Part shown: piece by piece, positions 1 to 9,881 of the stretch
Position numbering within the stretch: the first letter of the stretch is position 1
Layout of the letters: each line of letters opens with the position of its first letter
Source of the DNA: Lunularia cruciata
Taxonomy: Eukaryota; Streptophyta; Marchantiopsida; Lunulariales; Lunulariaceae
Reading direction: 5' to 3'
Assembly: GCA_948567375.1 (NCBI GenBank)
Contig: OX419755.1
Location: 49,742,291-49,806,290, forward strand
DNA: 64,000 nucleotides
The notes under the pieces: model-generated
Databases searched by the model: none
Seen by the model: only the letters and a program-made list of their open reading frames with translations
Told to the model about the DNA's origin: nothing
Made by a program: the position numbers and the translations under genes

Positions 1-23
1 CCACTCTCCCTAGTAGCTACTCG

Positions 24-1245
24 CTATGTCCCAAGAATAGCATGTCCACTCGGTCCATCACCCCTAGCATGTGCTTGAATTGTCTCGATAGGCACAGGGC
101 TCATAAGTGTCAGAGTGGTGATGCCTATCAAGTGCATCCTATGTTGCTCTGCCAAGCCAAGGCTCATAATCCAGGTCAAACAATTCAGGTCCATAGCCTG
201 ACCTAACACTTGACGCCTGGATGCCTCTTACACTACTAGAATAATGGTAATCCCGGTGCAAAAACCCATTGCCCGCTCTCTCTCATCAGCATTGAGCTCC
301 ACCAACTGTTGTAACTGTGAGTCCCAAACAAGTTTAGGTCCTCCCTCTCAAAAAGCATGAGAAGAGCATAGAAAACTCATGAGTGTGGGAAATGCGGCTC
401 TAGGCTGTCCAACTAGGTTCACCATTGCCATAGGTGACCTATTAGCCACTACTACTGTCTGACGCCCAACATCCAAGATATTATCAACAAGGATGTGGTC
501 AAGTTGTTGAATCTCATCATAAGCACGTTGTAAAACCTCTCTGTGTAAGAGGTTTGTCCACCAAAGATAAAGATGATGAGCCCGTGATCCCACTCTGGCT
601 GCATCTAACAATACAACAAGTTCCATCCAAGAATGGACCTGATGTGTACTCACCACCACTCTGGTGCAAGAATCACCTATCAAAGGAACTTTCTCTAAAA
701 GGTAAGCTAGAGAACGGATTGATGAACCTAGAGATGTTGTAGTATCCGTAACATCTCCCAAAACACACCAGAATGAGGATACTAAAGACCCAAACCTCCA
801 CCCGCACGTGTATGTCCCTGACATAGCCATCTAGAAATCACTAAGTGAATAGGCCCATGTCTCTCTAGATCATGCACCCCCAGTAAAGAATGTTTGTTGG
901 TAGGGCCTTTTGGTAACCTCTAACTGCTGACATTGGTAATAACTCCAGATACCAATAGACCAAGTGTGCCACATGATGTAGAGAGACTTGCCTAGCAGTC
1001 TCATCTCTCTCTACATACAACTACCTCTGGACTTGTATACCCGCTTGTAATACCGCAACTAGTCAGGTGCTAATCCCACCGAACAACTCCAATAGACATA
1101 TCTCCTCTATTGGATACTGCCAAGCAATGAGTGTGGTATCCCGAGGTGTCAAAATAATTGACTCTAGAGGCTTATCCTCACACTCATTTGCCGATGGTAC
1201 AAAGGCTCCACTCCAAGCTTGTTGCACCACCTGATCTGCATGCTG
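24..1245 (-). pseudogene. DNMT3-like cytosine-5 DNA methyltransferase domain inside a retrotransposon (degraded)
   Basis: Enzymes of this family transfer a methyl group from S-adenosylmethionine to C5 of cytosine in DNA. The conserved motifs occur in the right order. Motif I reads LLELFGGIST (about 1062-1094) and is followed by a DNMT3-like GIQVQR..YVE stretch. Motif IV reads LCQGHTRAGGG (from 829), where PCQ is expected; one C-to-T change would give the Leu. Motif VI reads LLEKVPLIGDS (687-695) instead of ENV. Motif VIII reads GSRAHHLYLWWTNL (about 550-592). Motif IX reads RERAMGF (about 259-283) and motif X RRQVLGQAMDLNC (about 180-207). The reading frame changes around motif IV, and there are stops after motif I, near 349 and near 230, so it is not translatable. 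It lies directly downstream of the protease region with no start of its own, which suggests it was part of the element polyprotein. DNMT3 similarity rests on the motif I context and motif VIII; DRM-type permutation is not seen. Confidence 0.82.
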
Positions 1246-2586
1246 CTATAACGCCTCCTTTGAACTCCACAATGGAACATCCAAGGTGGATGGAACAATC
1301 CCACTTGTACTCCAAATCCAAGTGATCTCCTCTGGTATTGGAGTATCCTCTTCATGGGCATTCTCCTCCAACAAGTCACCAAGCCAAGTAATTGCACCAC
1401 TGAAAGCATAAACTGATGTTGCCATGGTCCCGGACTGTAGTGAGCCAAGACTGCCACTACTGAAGCGTACTAGTAGGCGACATACCCATCCCTCACTAGA
1501 CTGCCAACCTGGTCTATAGGAGATTGTCTCCTCCCAATAGTCAATATTGAAACCCATGGGGCATAACACTACTCCCCCAACTAGCACATCATATGACTCA
1601 TCTATTGTCACAATAGCCTGAGCTCTCACCACCGAGCTATCCATTGGATGACCAGGCTGAACCTGGACAACAAGCTCTCCATGTGTGATGTATTGTGTCA
1701 AACCACCACCTAGAGATGTTTGGATCTGAAATAGACACCTCTCCACATCGGCCTTCCATAACTCTAGACCGACTATTGTAGCCTTCCCCAACATAAGGGG
1801 CTGCGCACCGGAGTCTAACAAGACTCTCTGTGGTGTATAGACCTTCCCTGAAGGTCCCACCAAACCAAAAGTCCTCCTTTGGTTATCCAATAGGATAACA
1901 CCAAGTGTGAACTGTGCTCTCTCAAAGGCCGGTCTAGCCGGCAATTCCTCCAGTCTAGCCGTTGTTGCCTACCATAAACCACTAGTTGCTGAATGGATCC
2001 CATGCTCCTCAACCAAGTCAACTCCACTATCAACCACCTTTGCTTTAGTAGTAGGAACCGCATCATCCCTACTCTCACAAAGCATGGCAGCCAACCAAAA
2101 CACTAGGGTTGGGTCAACTCCCAATGTAAACATGTCACTGGCTGAAAACAAAGGGCATTGTATAATCAGCTGAGAGGCCCCCAACATTGTGCTAAACTCA
2201 GTCTGTGTAGTAGTAGGTGGCTGACTAGCAAGTAGTCAATCATGCACTCTATCACTACCTACCACACCTGCACTGGGACGTCTAGGAGCCATGGATATTG
2301 TCTGCAATGCCTCAAATAGCATGAAAGACTGGGGAAGTCTAACATGTCTCCCAACCTCTCCTCTTTGTTGGTCCAACTCCACTGATGCTCCTCTAGGCTC
2401 TGGAGCACGTACTGCACTCCTAGTCATTTCTACAGACGCATCCACCTGTGCTGCTCCGCACATGAAGTCCAAAGCATCTCTATCACCAACATAAGAGGTG
2501 GAAGCCTCATCACCCAAATCTGATCTCCTCTGAGCAATAACCATACTAGCCAATCTCTGCTCCAACTGCTCAATCCAAGTAGCCAT
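1246..2586 (-). pseudogene. Retroviral-type aspartic protease region of the methyltransferase-bearing element
   Basis: One frame runs from about 2586 to 1246 with stops near 2236 and 1969. The catalytic loop reads RVLLDSGAQPLML, the D-S/T-G-A signature of the single active-site aspartate in retrotransposon proteases, which act as homodimers to cut the Gag-Pol polyprotein. A second conserved stretch, YDVLVGGVVLCPMGF, sits about 100 residues later and corresponds to the flap/C-terminal part of such proteases. The frame differs from gag upstream, which fits either frameshift expression or decay. The stop at 1246 separates it from the methyltransferase start, although the frame continues open for about 60 codons afterwards into methyltransferase motif I. 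This suggests the two were once one continuous reading frame. Confidence 0.75.
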
Positions 2587-2597
2587 AACTATATCAA

Positions 2598-3901
2598 AAG
2601 TAAGAGCATGTACTACACTCCTAGTAGGTGTAGATCCTCTACTACCACCTCTACCACCTTGTCCTCTATGAATTGGAGCTCCTCTACAACTTGCCTAACA
2701 ACCCTACCACTCCGTAACTCCGGGTGTAGGTCAAAACACCGATCACTAGTGTGACTAAATCTATGGCAATGCTCACACTACCTATGTGCTGGCTGTGATG
2801 CACCAGAGGTATCAAGTCCGCTGCCCTGAGTACACTCTCTCCGATGGTGAAGTCCACCACAAGTCCAATAAGCAACACCACTACTTACTGGTTGCTACTG
2901 ACCCAAAAATGAAGGTAAGGGTCTAACTACAATAGGGCCTCCACTCATTCCATAGGACCTGGGCTGTCCACCTTGTCCTCAAAAACCAATTGGGCATGGT
3001 GCACTCTGCTGCACTCTAGAAGAAGTCATAGCCGTGGATGAGGTCTCCCTACCAAATCCAGATATCATTACTCTCTCCTCCACCATGTTGAGCTCAATAT
3101 GCTCAGCCAAACCAAAGACCATTGCCAAAGTAGGCAAAGTAGCCTGTAACAACGTAGCATCACGAACTCTACATTGCAACTCCCTGTCTAGTATCCCATA
3201 CCAAAACTAGACTTGTTGGGTCTCAATCACTCCTTGAGTGAAACTGATCAGCCGCCTCATGCAAGTGTATGCCTTGCATAGGCTCTCTCTAGCCTTCCGC
3301 TGGAACTCTTGCAAGCTTCTTAGCTTGTCAGTCTGCACTCCTTGGTAGTTCTGCCTCAAACATTGGAAGAACTCCACCAAGGAGTTAAACCTCGGTACCA
3401 CACCACCTCCTCTAGTGGTACCTCCACTCGTGGTAACACTATCTCTAGCTAGTGCACCTCCACTATCTCCACCAACACCACTCGAGCTAGAACTCATGGG
3501 TACATCCAATCTACTCCTAGCAACCAAGCCTAAAGTGATAGAGATATAGTTCAAAGACCAATACTATCTCCATAACTCAATCTCTTTCAAATGAGCTCTC
3601 TTGAACTCATGGTAGTCATCCATCAGTGGACCCTCCAAGTGCTGAAACAACCCTTACATGCCATGAAAGGTGTGAATAAAGTTGGGTTCCGCATCTACTG
3701 TAGATCACACCAAGTATCAAACTCATGGATGAAGTCATCCAACTCAATGGTACCCAATGTACCAGAGTAACATTTAGAGCCTTTGGAGGCCCCATAAATC
3801 TTGTCCATGTCCCACAACAACGGTGCAAACACGACAAGTGCACTCTCAATTGGATCAACTCCTGTGTCAAACTCTAACTCAAAGTCAATCTCCTCTCTCA
3901 C
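2598..3901 (-). pseudogene. Gag (capsid and CCHC zinc knuckle) of the methyltransferase-bearing element
   Basis: Gag packages element RNA into cytoplasmic particles. Acidic N-terminal text (MREEIDFELEFD, from 3901) is followed by a low-complexity Ser/Gly segment, then a helical capsid-like stretch (FNSLVEFFQCLRQNYQGV.., about 3405-3210) typical of the Retrotrans_gag family. A nucleocapsid zinc knuckle is intact at 2736-2777: Cys-X2-Cys-X4-His-X4-Cys with residues CEHC....H....C. Capsid and knuckle are in the same frame; the N-terminal part is in another and there are stops between. The chain from gag to protease to methyltransferase on one strand is what ties the methyltransferase to a retroelement rather than to a host gene. 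Confidence 0.72.
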
Positions 3902-4043
3902 TAGGACCTAAGATACAAGCTGATATTGAGCGCCACTACGAGAAAACCCACTACGTACTATAGGGCTATCTCCTCTAGAATCTCCAAAGAACTCCATCGG
4001 TACAAAGTAATTGCAACTACAACCGCAACCGCAAACTGCAACA

Positions 4044-4190
4044 ACAAGTACCCCACCAAGTGCAAAGACTAACCAAGCACCACCAAGTACCAACACCAAT
4101 TGAGCACCACCAAGTGCCAACACCAACCAAGCACTACCAAGTGCCAATACCAACCAAGCACCACCAAGTGCCAAAACTAACAGACCATTA
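4044..4190. repeat. Degenerate 27-bp tandem repeat in element leader
   Basis: About five units of a 27-bp motif built around caccaagtgccaa. On the minus strand it is open and would encode a hydrophobic nine-residue repeat (LVLALGGAW), but this is probably a chance reading of a minisatellite in the 5' leader of the element. Confidence 0.7.
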
Positions 4191-4532
4191 TCCACTAATG
4201 TAACTCTAACCAAGACAACTACACTAGGAGCAAGGACACCATGTAACCTACCATCACAACGTGCATTCTCACAGTCTGCAGGTCATCACTTCTTTCCTTA
4301 CCAGAGAGAAACAAGACAGTTTGACTAGTCATCACTGTAGCCTCACTATTGAGAACACACCAGAGCACAAATGCTCAAAATTCAAGGCACCTCACACAAA
4401 TACGGTGCACAAACATGAAGTAAAGAATGGAGGGAGTCCAATCACAAGAATGCTAAACAACAACATAAATTAACATCTCATCTCATAAACATAAACAACA
4501 TAAATCCCATCTCATAAATTAACATAGGACTG

Positions 4533-4544
4533 ACTCTGCCACCA
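4533..4544 (-). other. Primer-binding site, tRNA-iMet-like (methyltransferase-bearing element)
   Basis: The minus strand reads TGGTGGCAGAGT. This matches 9 of 12 positions of the usual plant LTR-element site complementary to initiator Met tRNA (TGGTATCAGAGC). It starts two bases after a CA-ended LTR edge at 4547, the canonical spacing. Confidence 0.5.
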
Positions 4545-4546
4545 TT

Positions 4547-5320
4547 TGGTATTTGACATAATCGAAGTACCTATCTACTTCTTGAGCTACGAGGATCATC
4601 GAGGATTCAAGTTCTTCTCGCCAAAATCTGACGTAAAATCTGACATAAATCCCTAAAAATAGCTGACATAAATCCTCAGCTAACTCTTCACTTGAGCCAA
4701 ATTGGAAAAATGTGTTTCATCCAATCTTCAATTCACGAGGATCTGCTCCCAACTTCACCTTCAATTTTAGTTTTTGAGCTCAACTCGTAACAAATTGGTC
4801 TTGAGCTCAAAATCACAACTACAACTTGAAAATTGCTTCTTCCTTGGCTCTAAATTTTGCCAGCGCTTCCACACACACACTCTCTCAAGGAAATCTGATC
4901 TACTCGATCAAGATACCATGATCCACCGAGCTTGGAGATACCACCAATACTCGCAATTCCTGCACCCTATTCCCCCCTAACTCACTTCTTTGATGTAATC
5001 AGATTGTTTACAACTCAAATCAATTGAACTCAGATCAATACTTGATATGATCCTCAACAAATTGCCAACAATTGGGCACTGATTACAATCAAGCCACACC
5101 CACTCTGGCTAAGAGACTCCAGGTGATGCTCACCGGCTTTTTGTCCACTCTAGCCAGGAACTCGAAGGCTCAACATCAAAGAAGTGAGCTCTCTGGAGCT
5201 ACACTTCCAAGGTATACTCCTGATTTTGACCTAGGTCTCATCCCAATGGTCCCATTGACAACACACCCAACGGTGTAGATGGTGCAAGTGATGGTGGGCC
5301 CCACCATGAAGTCAATACCC
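4547..5320 (-). repeat. 5' LTR of the methyltransferase-bearing element (edges approximate)
   Basis: The inner edge is set by the adjacent primer-binding site: plus strand TGGTATTTGAC, so the sense strand ends ..CCA. The outer edge is placed at GTCAATACCC (5311-5320), an imperfect inverted copy of the inner end, just before family B protease text begins. The second LTR lies outside the window, so neither identity nor target duplication can be checked. Confidence 0.42.
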
Positions 5321-7805
5321 TAAACAAAAAATCTGACCGTCGGAAAGTAGTCTATGAGTAATAGCCAATATGCCTCTAACTAGTAACACTAGAACTCTAG
5401 TGTCTGAGCAATCTAGATGCGACACTACAAATGGCATGACAAGTTTGTAGTAGCTCACTACATGATAATACCATTCTAGGTCTACCTTGGCTTGAAGGTC
5501 ATAAGGTTTAATTTGATTGGACCAAACAACAAATTCAAGTACAACATCAAGGTAAGAATTATTAATTAGGTTGTTTGGCATCTTTGAGTCAAACACCTAA
5601 GAATAGTCAGTCCCAAGATGTGAAATTTGTTAGTATAGCAACTATAGAGTAAGTTTTGTAATAACATATTCTTGTTTTTGTTATGTGGATAAAGCTAATT
5701 GCACAAGGAGAAGCGGACGAGGGTAAACAACCTCAATAAGCAATAGTTGATTAGATAGTGAAAGAAATTTTAGATATATTTATGGATGATCTTCCAAAAT
5801 GATTACCTTTTGATTGAGGTATGCCCTTCAAGTTGTTGCTAGGTAGTACTTTTTTAAGTAAGCCAATCTGTAGGCTCTCACCAAAGGAGTTAGAAAGACT
5901 TCAAATAACATTGACAAAGTTGTTGGAGAAAGATTTCATACAACATAGTATATTTCCCTGAGGACCACTAATACTCTTTGTACCAAAGAATGATTAAGGA
6001 TTCAATTCTATTTTGACTATTGTGGCCTTGATAAAGAGCCATGAAGATTATATATCTCTTGCTTTCAATTGATGACTTGTTGGATCAATTGAGTGGAGAA
6101 TGAAATTTCTCCAAGTTGTATCTTTAAAGTGGCTATTGGCAAACTCTCATTGATAGGGAGGATGTACAAAAGACTACCTTTTGCATGAAGTATGGGCATT
6201 TTGAGTGGATAGTTTTACCTTTTAGGGTCACTCATACTCTAGTAGTTTTCATATATCAATTACACCAAGTGTTGGATGTGCTATTAGATTAATAAGCAGT
6301 AGTGTTCTTGGATGATATTTTAATCTACAATAAGATATAGGCAAAACACAAGAATCACATATGAGAAGTACTAAGATGACTATGTCAATGGAAGTTTTGC
6401 TACAAGAAGTTGAAGTGTGCCTTTTGGCAAAAGGAAATAACCTTCTTGACTAAGGTCTAATCAGCGGAGATCAAGATGGAAGAAGAGAAATCAAGGCCAT
6501 TATTGATTGGCCTAATCCTAAGGATGCCATGGAATTGTAAGAATTTAATGGATTGGTGAGATTTTATCAATGCTTTATCTACAACTATGCTCATATAGCC
6601 ACACCGTTGACCAATCTTTTGGGGAAGACATCAAGTTGTTAGTACAACACCAAGCACAAGAAGCATTCAAGAAATTGAAGCAAATGATGTCTTCATGACC
6701 CATCCTCCAACCATATGATCCTCAACTACCTTGTGTGGTTGATTTTGATACTTCTAACTTTGCTATTGGAGCTGTGTTACAATAGGAGTTTCTAGATGTG
6801 TTACTTCCCATTACCTTTGTGTCTTGCAAACTAAACACCATAGAAGGAATTACTTTGCTTAGGATCAAGAATAAATGGCAGTGGTATATGCCACAAAGGT
6901 ATGGAGACATTATCTCTTGAGGAAACAAGTGATCATGTGAACCAATCATAAACCTTTTTTGTAGGCCTTATAATTGGAACACATGGAAAGTTGACATCAT
7001 TGATAGGAGAAACACCTATAATTTTTTGACATCAAGCTTGATTACAAACTCAACAAGTTTCATGTCATCCATGATGCCTTATCACAATGACTTGATTTGA
7101 AGACTCTTCTTGAATCTCTTATAATAGCAACAATTCTAATAGTGTTAATTGACTCAAAAGTCCAAATCAAGTTGAGAGCTGCTTTATAGCAAGAACACTT
7201 CTTTCAGTTGGTACAAGGTCATGTTGCAACACACAAAAAGGATTACAACACTTTCTCCTTCAAGGAAGGCTTTCTATTCAATGAGAATTGGATTTATGTT
7301 CCAACCAAGGGTGGTCTATGACCTATAAGGTTATAATAGGCCCATGACTTACCTACCAATTTCTGTTCATAATGAGTGTAGACAAGACTTTGGGTACCCT
7401 ATAATGTTAGTGGTGATGGCCCAACATGGTATGAGAGGTTCAAGAGTTTGTCTGATCTTATGAGAGCTACCAACAAAGCTAGTAACCAAAAGCCGAGTGG
7501 ACTCTTTCAACCACTATCAATTCTATCTACCTATTGAGAACATGTAAGCTTAGATCTCATCACATCCTTACCAAAGATGGACCACAACCATTAAACCATT
7601 GTAGTGTTTGTTGATAAGCTCAACAAGCAAATTCATTTGGCACCTACCATGGATACAATTAATGGTCCAACACTAGCCTAGATCTACTTTGAAATCATCT
7701 TCAAGCACCATGGGATGCCAAGGGTTCTCCTCTTTGATCAAGATCCTTACTTTATTAGTAAATTTTGGCACCCACTTTTTAAACTCCTTGGTACCAAGCT
7801 TGTGT
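5321..7805 (+). mobile_element. Family B Ty3/gypsy pol remnant (protease to integrase), heavily decayed
   Basis: Plus-strand text matches, in order, the family B element seen on the minus strand at 42-56 kb. It begins with the end of protease and its GCLASLS...NSQSQD linker (about 5420-5620). Reverse transcriptase runs from PICRLSPKELERL (about 5860) through [13 protein letters not shown] to the catalytic FLDD box (6305-6316). RNase H follows at about 6640-6960 (QPYDPQLPCVVDFDTSNFAIGAVLQ reading), then the integrase core at about 7400-7800. Many stops and frame changes make every product defunct. The 5' LTR and gag are missing because the methyltransferase-bearing element abuts on the left; the integrase C-terminus is missing because a family C LTR fragment abuts at 7806. 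Confidence 0.8.
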
Positions 7806-7910
7806 GAGGCCTCTGTTTGATCTACTTAGTCCATCATGTATAACATCCTCCCAAATGTTACCAAACCAAATTTCATCTCTAGATCATATGTCTAGCTATT
7901 GGTATTATAG
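7806..7910 (-). repeat. Family C LTR fragment
   Basis: These bases match the last roughly 105 bp (plus-strand order) of the family C LTRs at 46703-47434 and 52558-53296, including the shared stretch atgttaccaaaccaaatttc and the end ggtattata. The rest of the LTR is absent, so this is a truncated copy abutting the family B remnant. Confidence 0.7.
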
Positions 7911-9131
7911 GCTTCCATGGCTTCAATTTTCAATTTTGTAACCTTTGAAAATTCCTCCCTAAATGTTGAAATTGTGGAAGAGGAAGGTGTCTTCACACAA
8001 CCAACTTTTCTTTGGTTTTATGACTCATTCTCCTATTCTCTATCTTTTTTTCACCTTCTAGCTCTTTTCTCTCTCTACCTCTCTCTTGTGATTGAGGTTC
8101 CTCTTTGGTAGGTGTACTTGGTTGTGGGAGGAATTCTTATGATCTTGAGGGCTGAAAGAATAGATATCAAATCTCCTCCACTTGAACTAGAATATGGCCA
8201 TCTTGTATTCATGGTCCTTGACAAATTGGTTCTTGGGTACTACAAACAACAAAATTAACCTGATGGTTGGTAGTTAGTTCCTGACCTAGAGGTGTCCTTG
8301 GTCCAGTCTTCAATTGGTCATTCTAATGAAACTTGATATCCCAATTCCTCATTTATGACCATTTTTTAAAATTCAATTTCCACACCTAGATTCACAAGGG
8401 CAAGGGATGAAATTTTGGCTTTAGTCCCAAATAGAAAATCCATTCTTGCATAATAAGTGCATTGATGATTCAACTTATCTCCATTCTTGCTTCAATTCCC
8501 TCTTTGTGAGCCCTTTGCCCCTACACTTGTCCTTCTATTTGCATGTTGATTTGTAGGAGGAAATGTAGTGAGCACACTTTTTGTATAAATTTTATGTGCT
8601 CATAGATTCAAAACCTTTGCAAAACTTCACAAGGTAGGTGGCCATGTAACTAAAATTTACATTTTTTTGAATAGGTTCTTACAAATCACTTCATGGATTT
8701 TATGAAAATGTTTGGGGTCCTCAAGATAGTCCAAAATTTGACTATAGTTGTGAAATACCATTCTAAACCTATCTTTATCTTTATCCTTCTCCTCATCCCC
8801 TACTTTTGTAAAACCTCCAACTATGGAAAATTATCTAGGTGTATCAGATACCATGTTCAAAAGATGTTGAAATCCTAAAATTGACCAAGGAGGTGAGGTG
8901 GAATGAAATGTTGAGACTTGGGTGGAATTGATGCAAGGGTGGAATGAAATGTTGATACTTGGGCAAAATGGATTGGTAGACAAGGGAGTTGGAAAATTGG
9001 CATCTACATGCTAGGAACTTTCTATATTTGCTACCACATGCAAAATTGCAAAGCCGGTGCAACATATTTACATTTCTCCTTCTCCCATTCTCCCAAATAC
9101 CAATGCATTAATATGTCACATCATTGTATCA
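7911..9131. other. No gene recognised; degraded AT-rich DNA
   Basis: Only short open stretches without recognisable motifs. A roughly 55-bp partial duplication of a ggaatgaaatgttga-containing unit occurs at about 8899-8965. Probably old transposon-derived sequence. Confidence 0.5.
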
Positions 9132-9136
9132 CTTGG

Positions 9137-9876
9137 TGTAATACCAAGAGCTAGCCATATGATCTAGATGTGAAATTTGGTTTGGTAACATCTGGAATGA
9201 TGTTATACATGATTTTTAAAATAGATCAGATAGAAGTATCACCAAAAGAGTACTTCTACTAATAGGGCAAAAAGCAAAATAGACTTGAAAACCTTAGAAC
9301 CAATAGCTAGACATATGACTTAAAGGTGAGAATTGGTTTGGTAACATCTAGAAGGATGTTACACATGATAGACTAAGCAGATTAGAAAGAAGTATCACCA
9401 AAAGGGGACTTTTACTAATAAAGTAGGAATTGAAATATGCCTGAAATCTTTGAAGGTAATTTTGGAGGCCTAAACGGATGAATTAGGCCTCAAAAATGTG
9501 CAAGTTTTTCCACTCCCAAAGAACAAAAGGCTGGCCTTCCCTCCCATTGGTTTGTCTTGTCAAGAGCTTTCCAACAATACCTCATCCACGTGATTATGAG
9601 ATTCCTATAGGAAGATTCCCTAAAATATTCCCTCCAATCAAAGCTTGTTTGACCAACCAGATAGGACCAGGACCGACATGTCACACATCCAAGTAAGTAA
9701 TCCAAGGGTGGAGCTTGCTAACATGTCACCTATCTGTGTGCCTGATCCTATGGAGGAGCTTCCTTGGAGGAGATCCTCTTTGTCTATATAATAAACAGAA
9801 GGTGCTCCTTTGGAGCATCGGATGATTGAGTGTAAAATCTATGTTTTCTCTCTTCTCTTGTCCTCGGAGTATTACA
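9137..9876 (+). mobile_element. Family C solo LTR with perfect 5-bp target duplication
   Basis: The unit starts TGTAATACC and ends GGAGTATTACA, with palindrome-like LTR termini, and is flanked by CTTGG at 9132-9136 and 9877-9881. Its 740 bp match, in reverse orientation, the LTRs of the full element at 46703-53296. No internal element sequence is present, so it arose by LTR-LTR recombination. In its sense direction (plus) a TATA-like ctatataataaa lies at about 9782-9793. Confidence 0.93.
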
Positions 9877-9881
9877 CTTGG

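Larger units (their letters stand above)
1..5320 (-). mobile_element. Ty3/gypsy-type retrotransposon carrying a DNA methyltransferase (5' part, cut by window edge)
   Basis: Read on the minus strand, the order is LTR (about 5320-4547), primer-binding site (4544-4533), leader, gag with a CCHC knuckle, aspartic protease, then a C-5 cytosine methyltransferase that runs to the window edge. No reverse transcriptase, RNase H or integrase is seen between protease and methyltransferase; they would have to lie to the left of position 1 or be absent. All coding parts carry stops or frame changes, so this is a dead copy. Its outer LTR edge lies inside the protease region of a plus-strand family B gypsy remnant, so it probably inserted into that older element. 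Gag, protease and methyltransferase are clear by motif; the LTR edges are less certain. Confidence 0.8.

Noticed and set aside
24..1245. Methyltransferase as an ordinary host DNMT3 gene
   Set aside because: It directly follows a retroelement gag and protease on the same strand, has no introns or start of its own, and shares their decay.
3908..4213. Hydrophobic repeat protein (LVLALGGAW units) as a membrane protein
   Set aside because: It is a minisatellite reading in an element leader; period 27 bp keeps any frame open.
5312..5596. 94-codon minus-strand frame beginning MFDSKMPNNLIN
   Set aside because: It is antisense to the family B protease text and has no independent motif.
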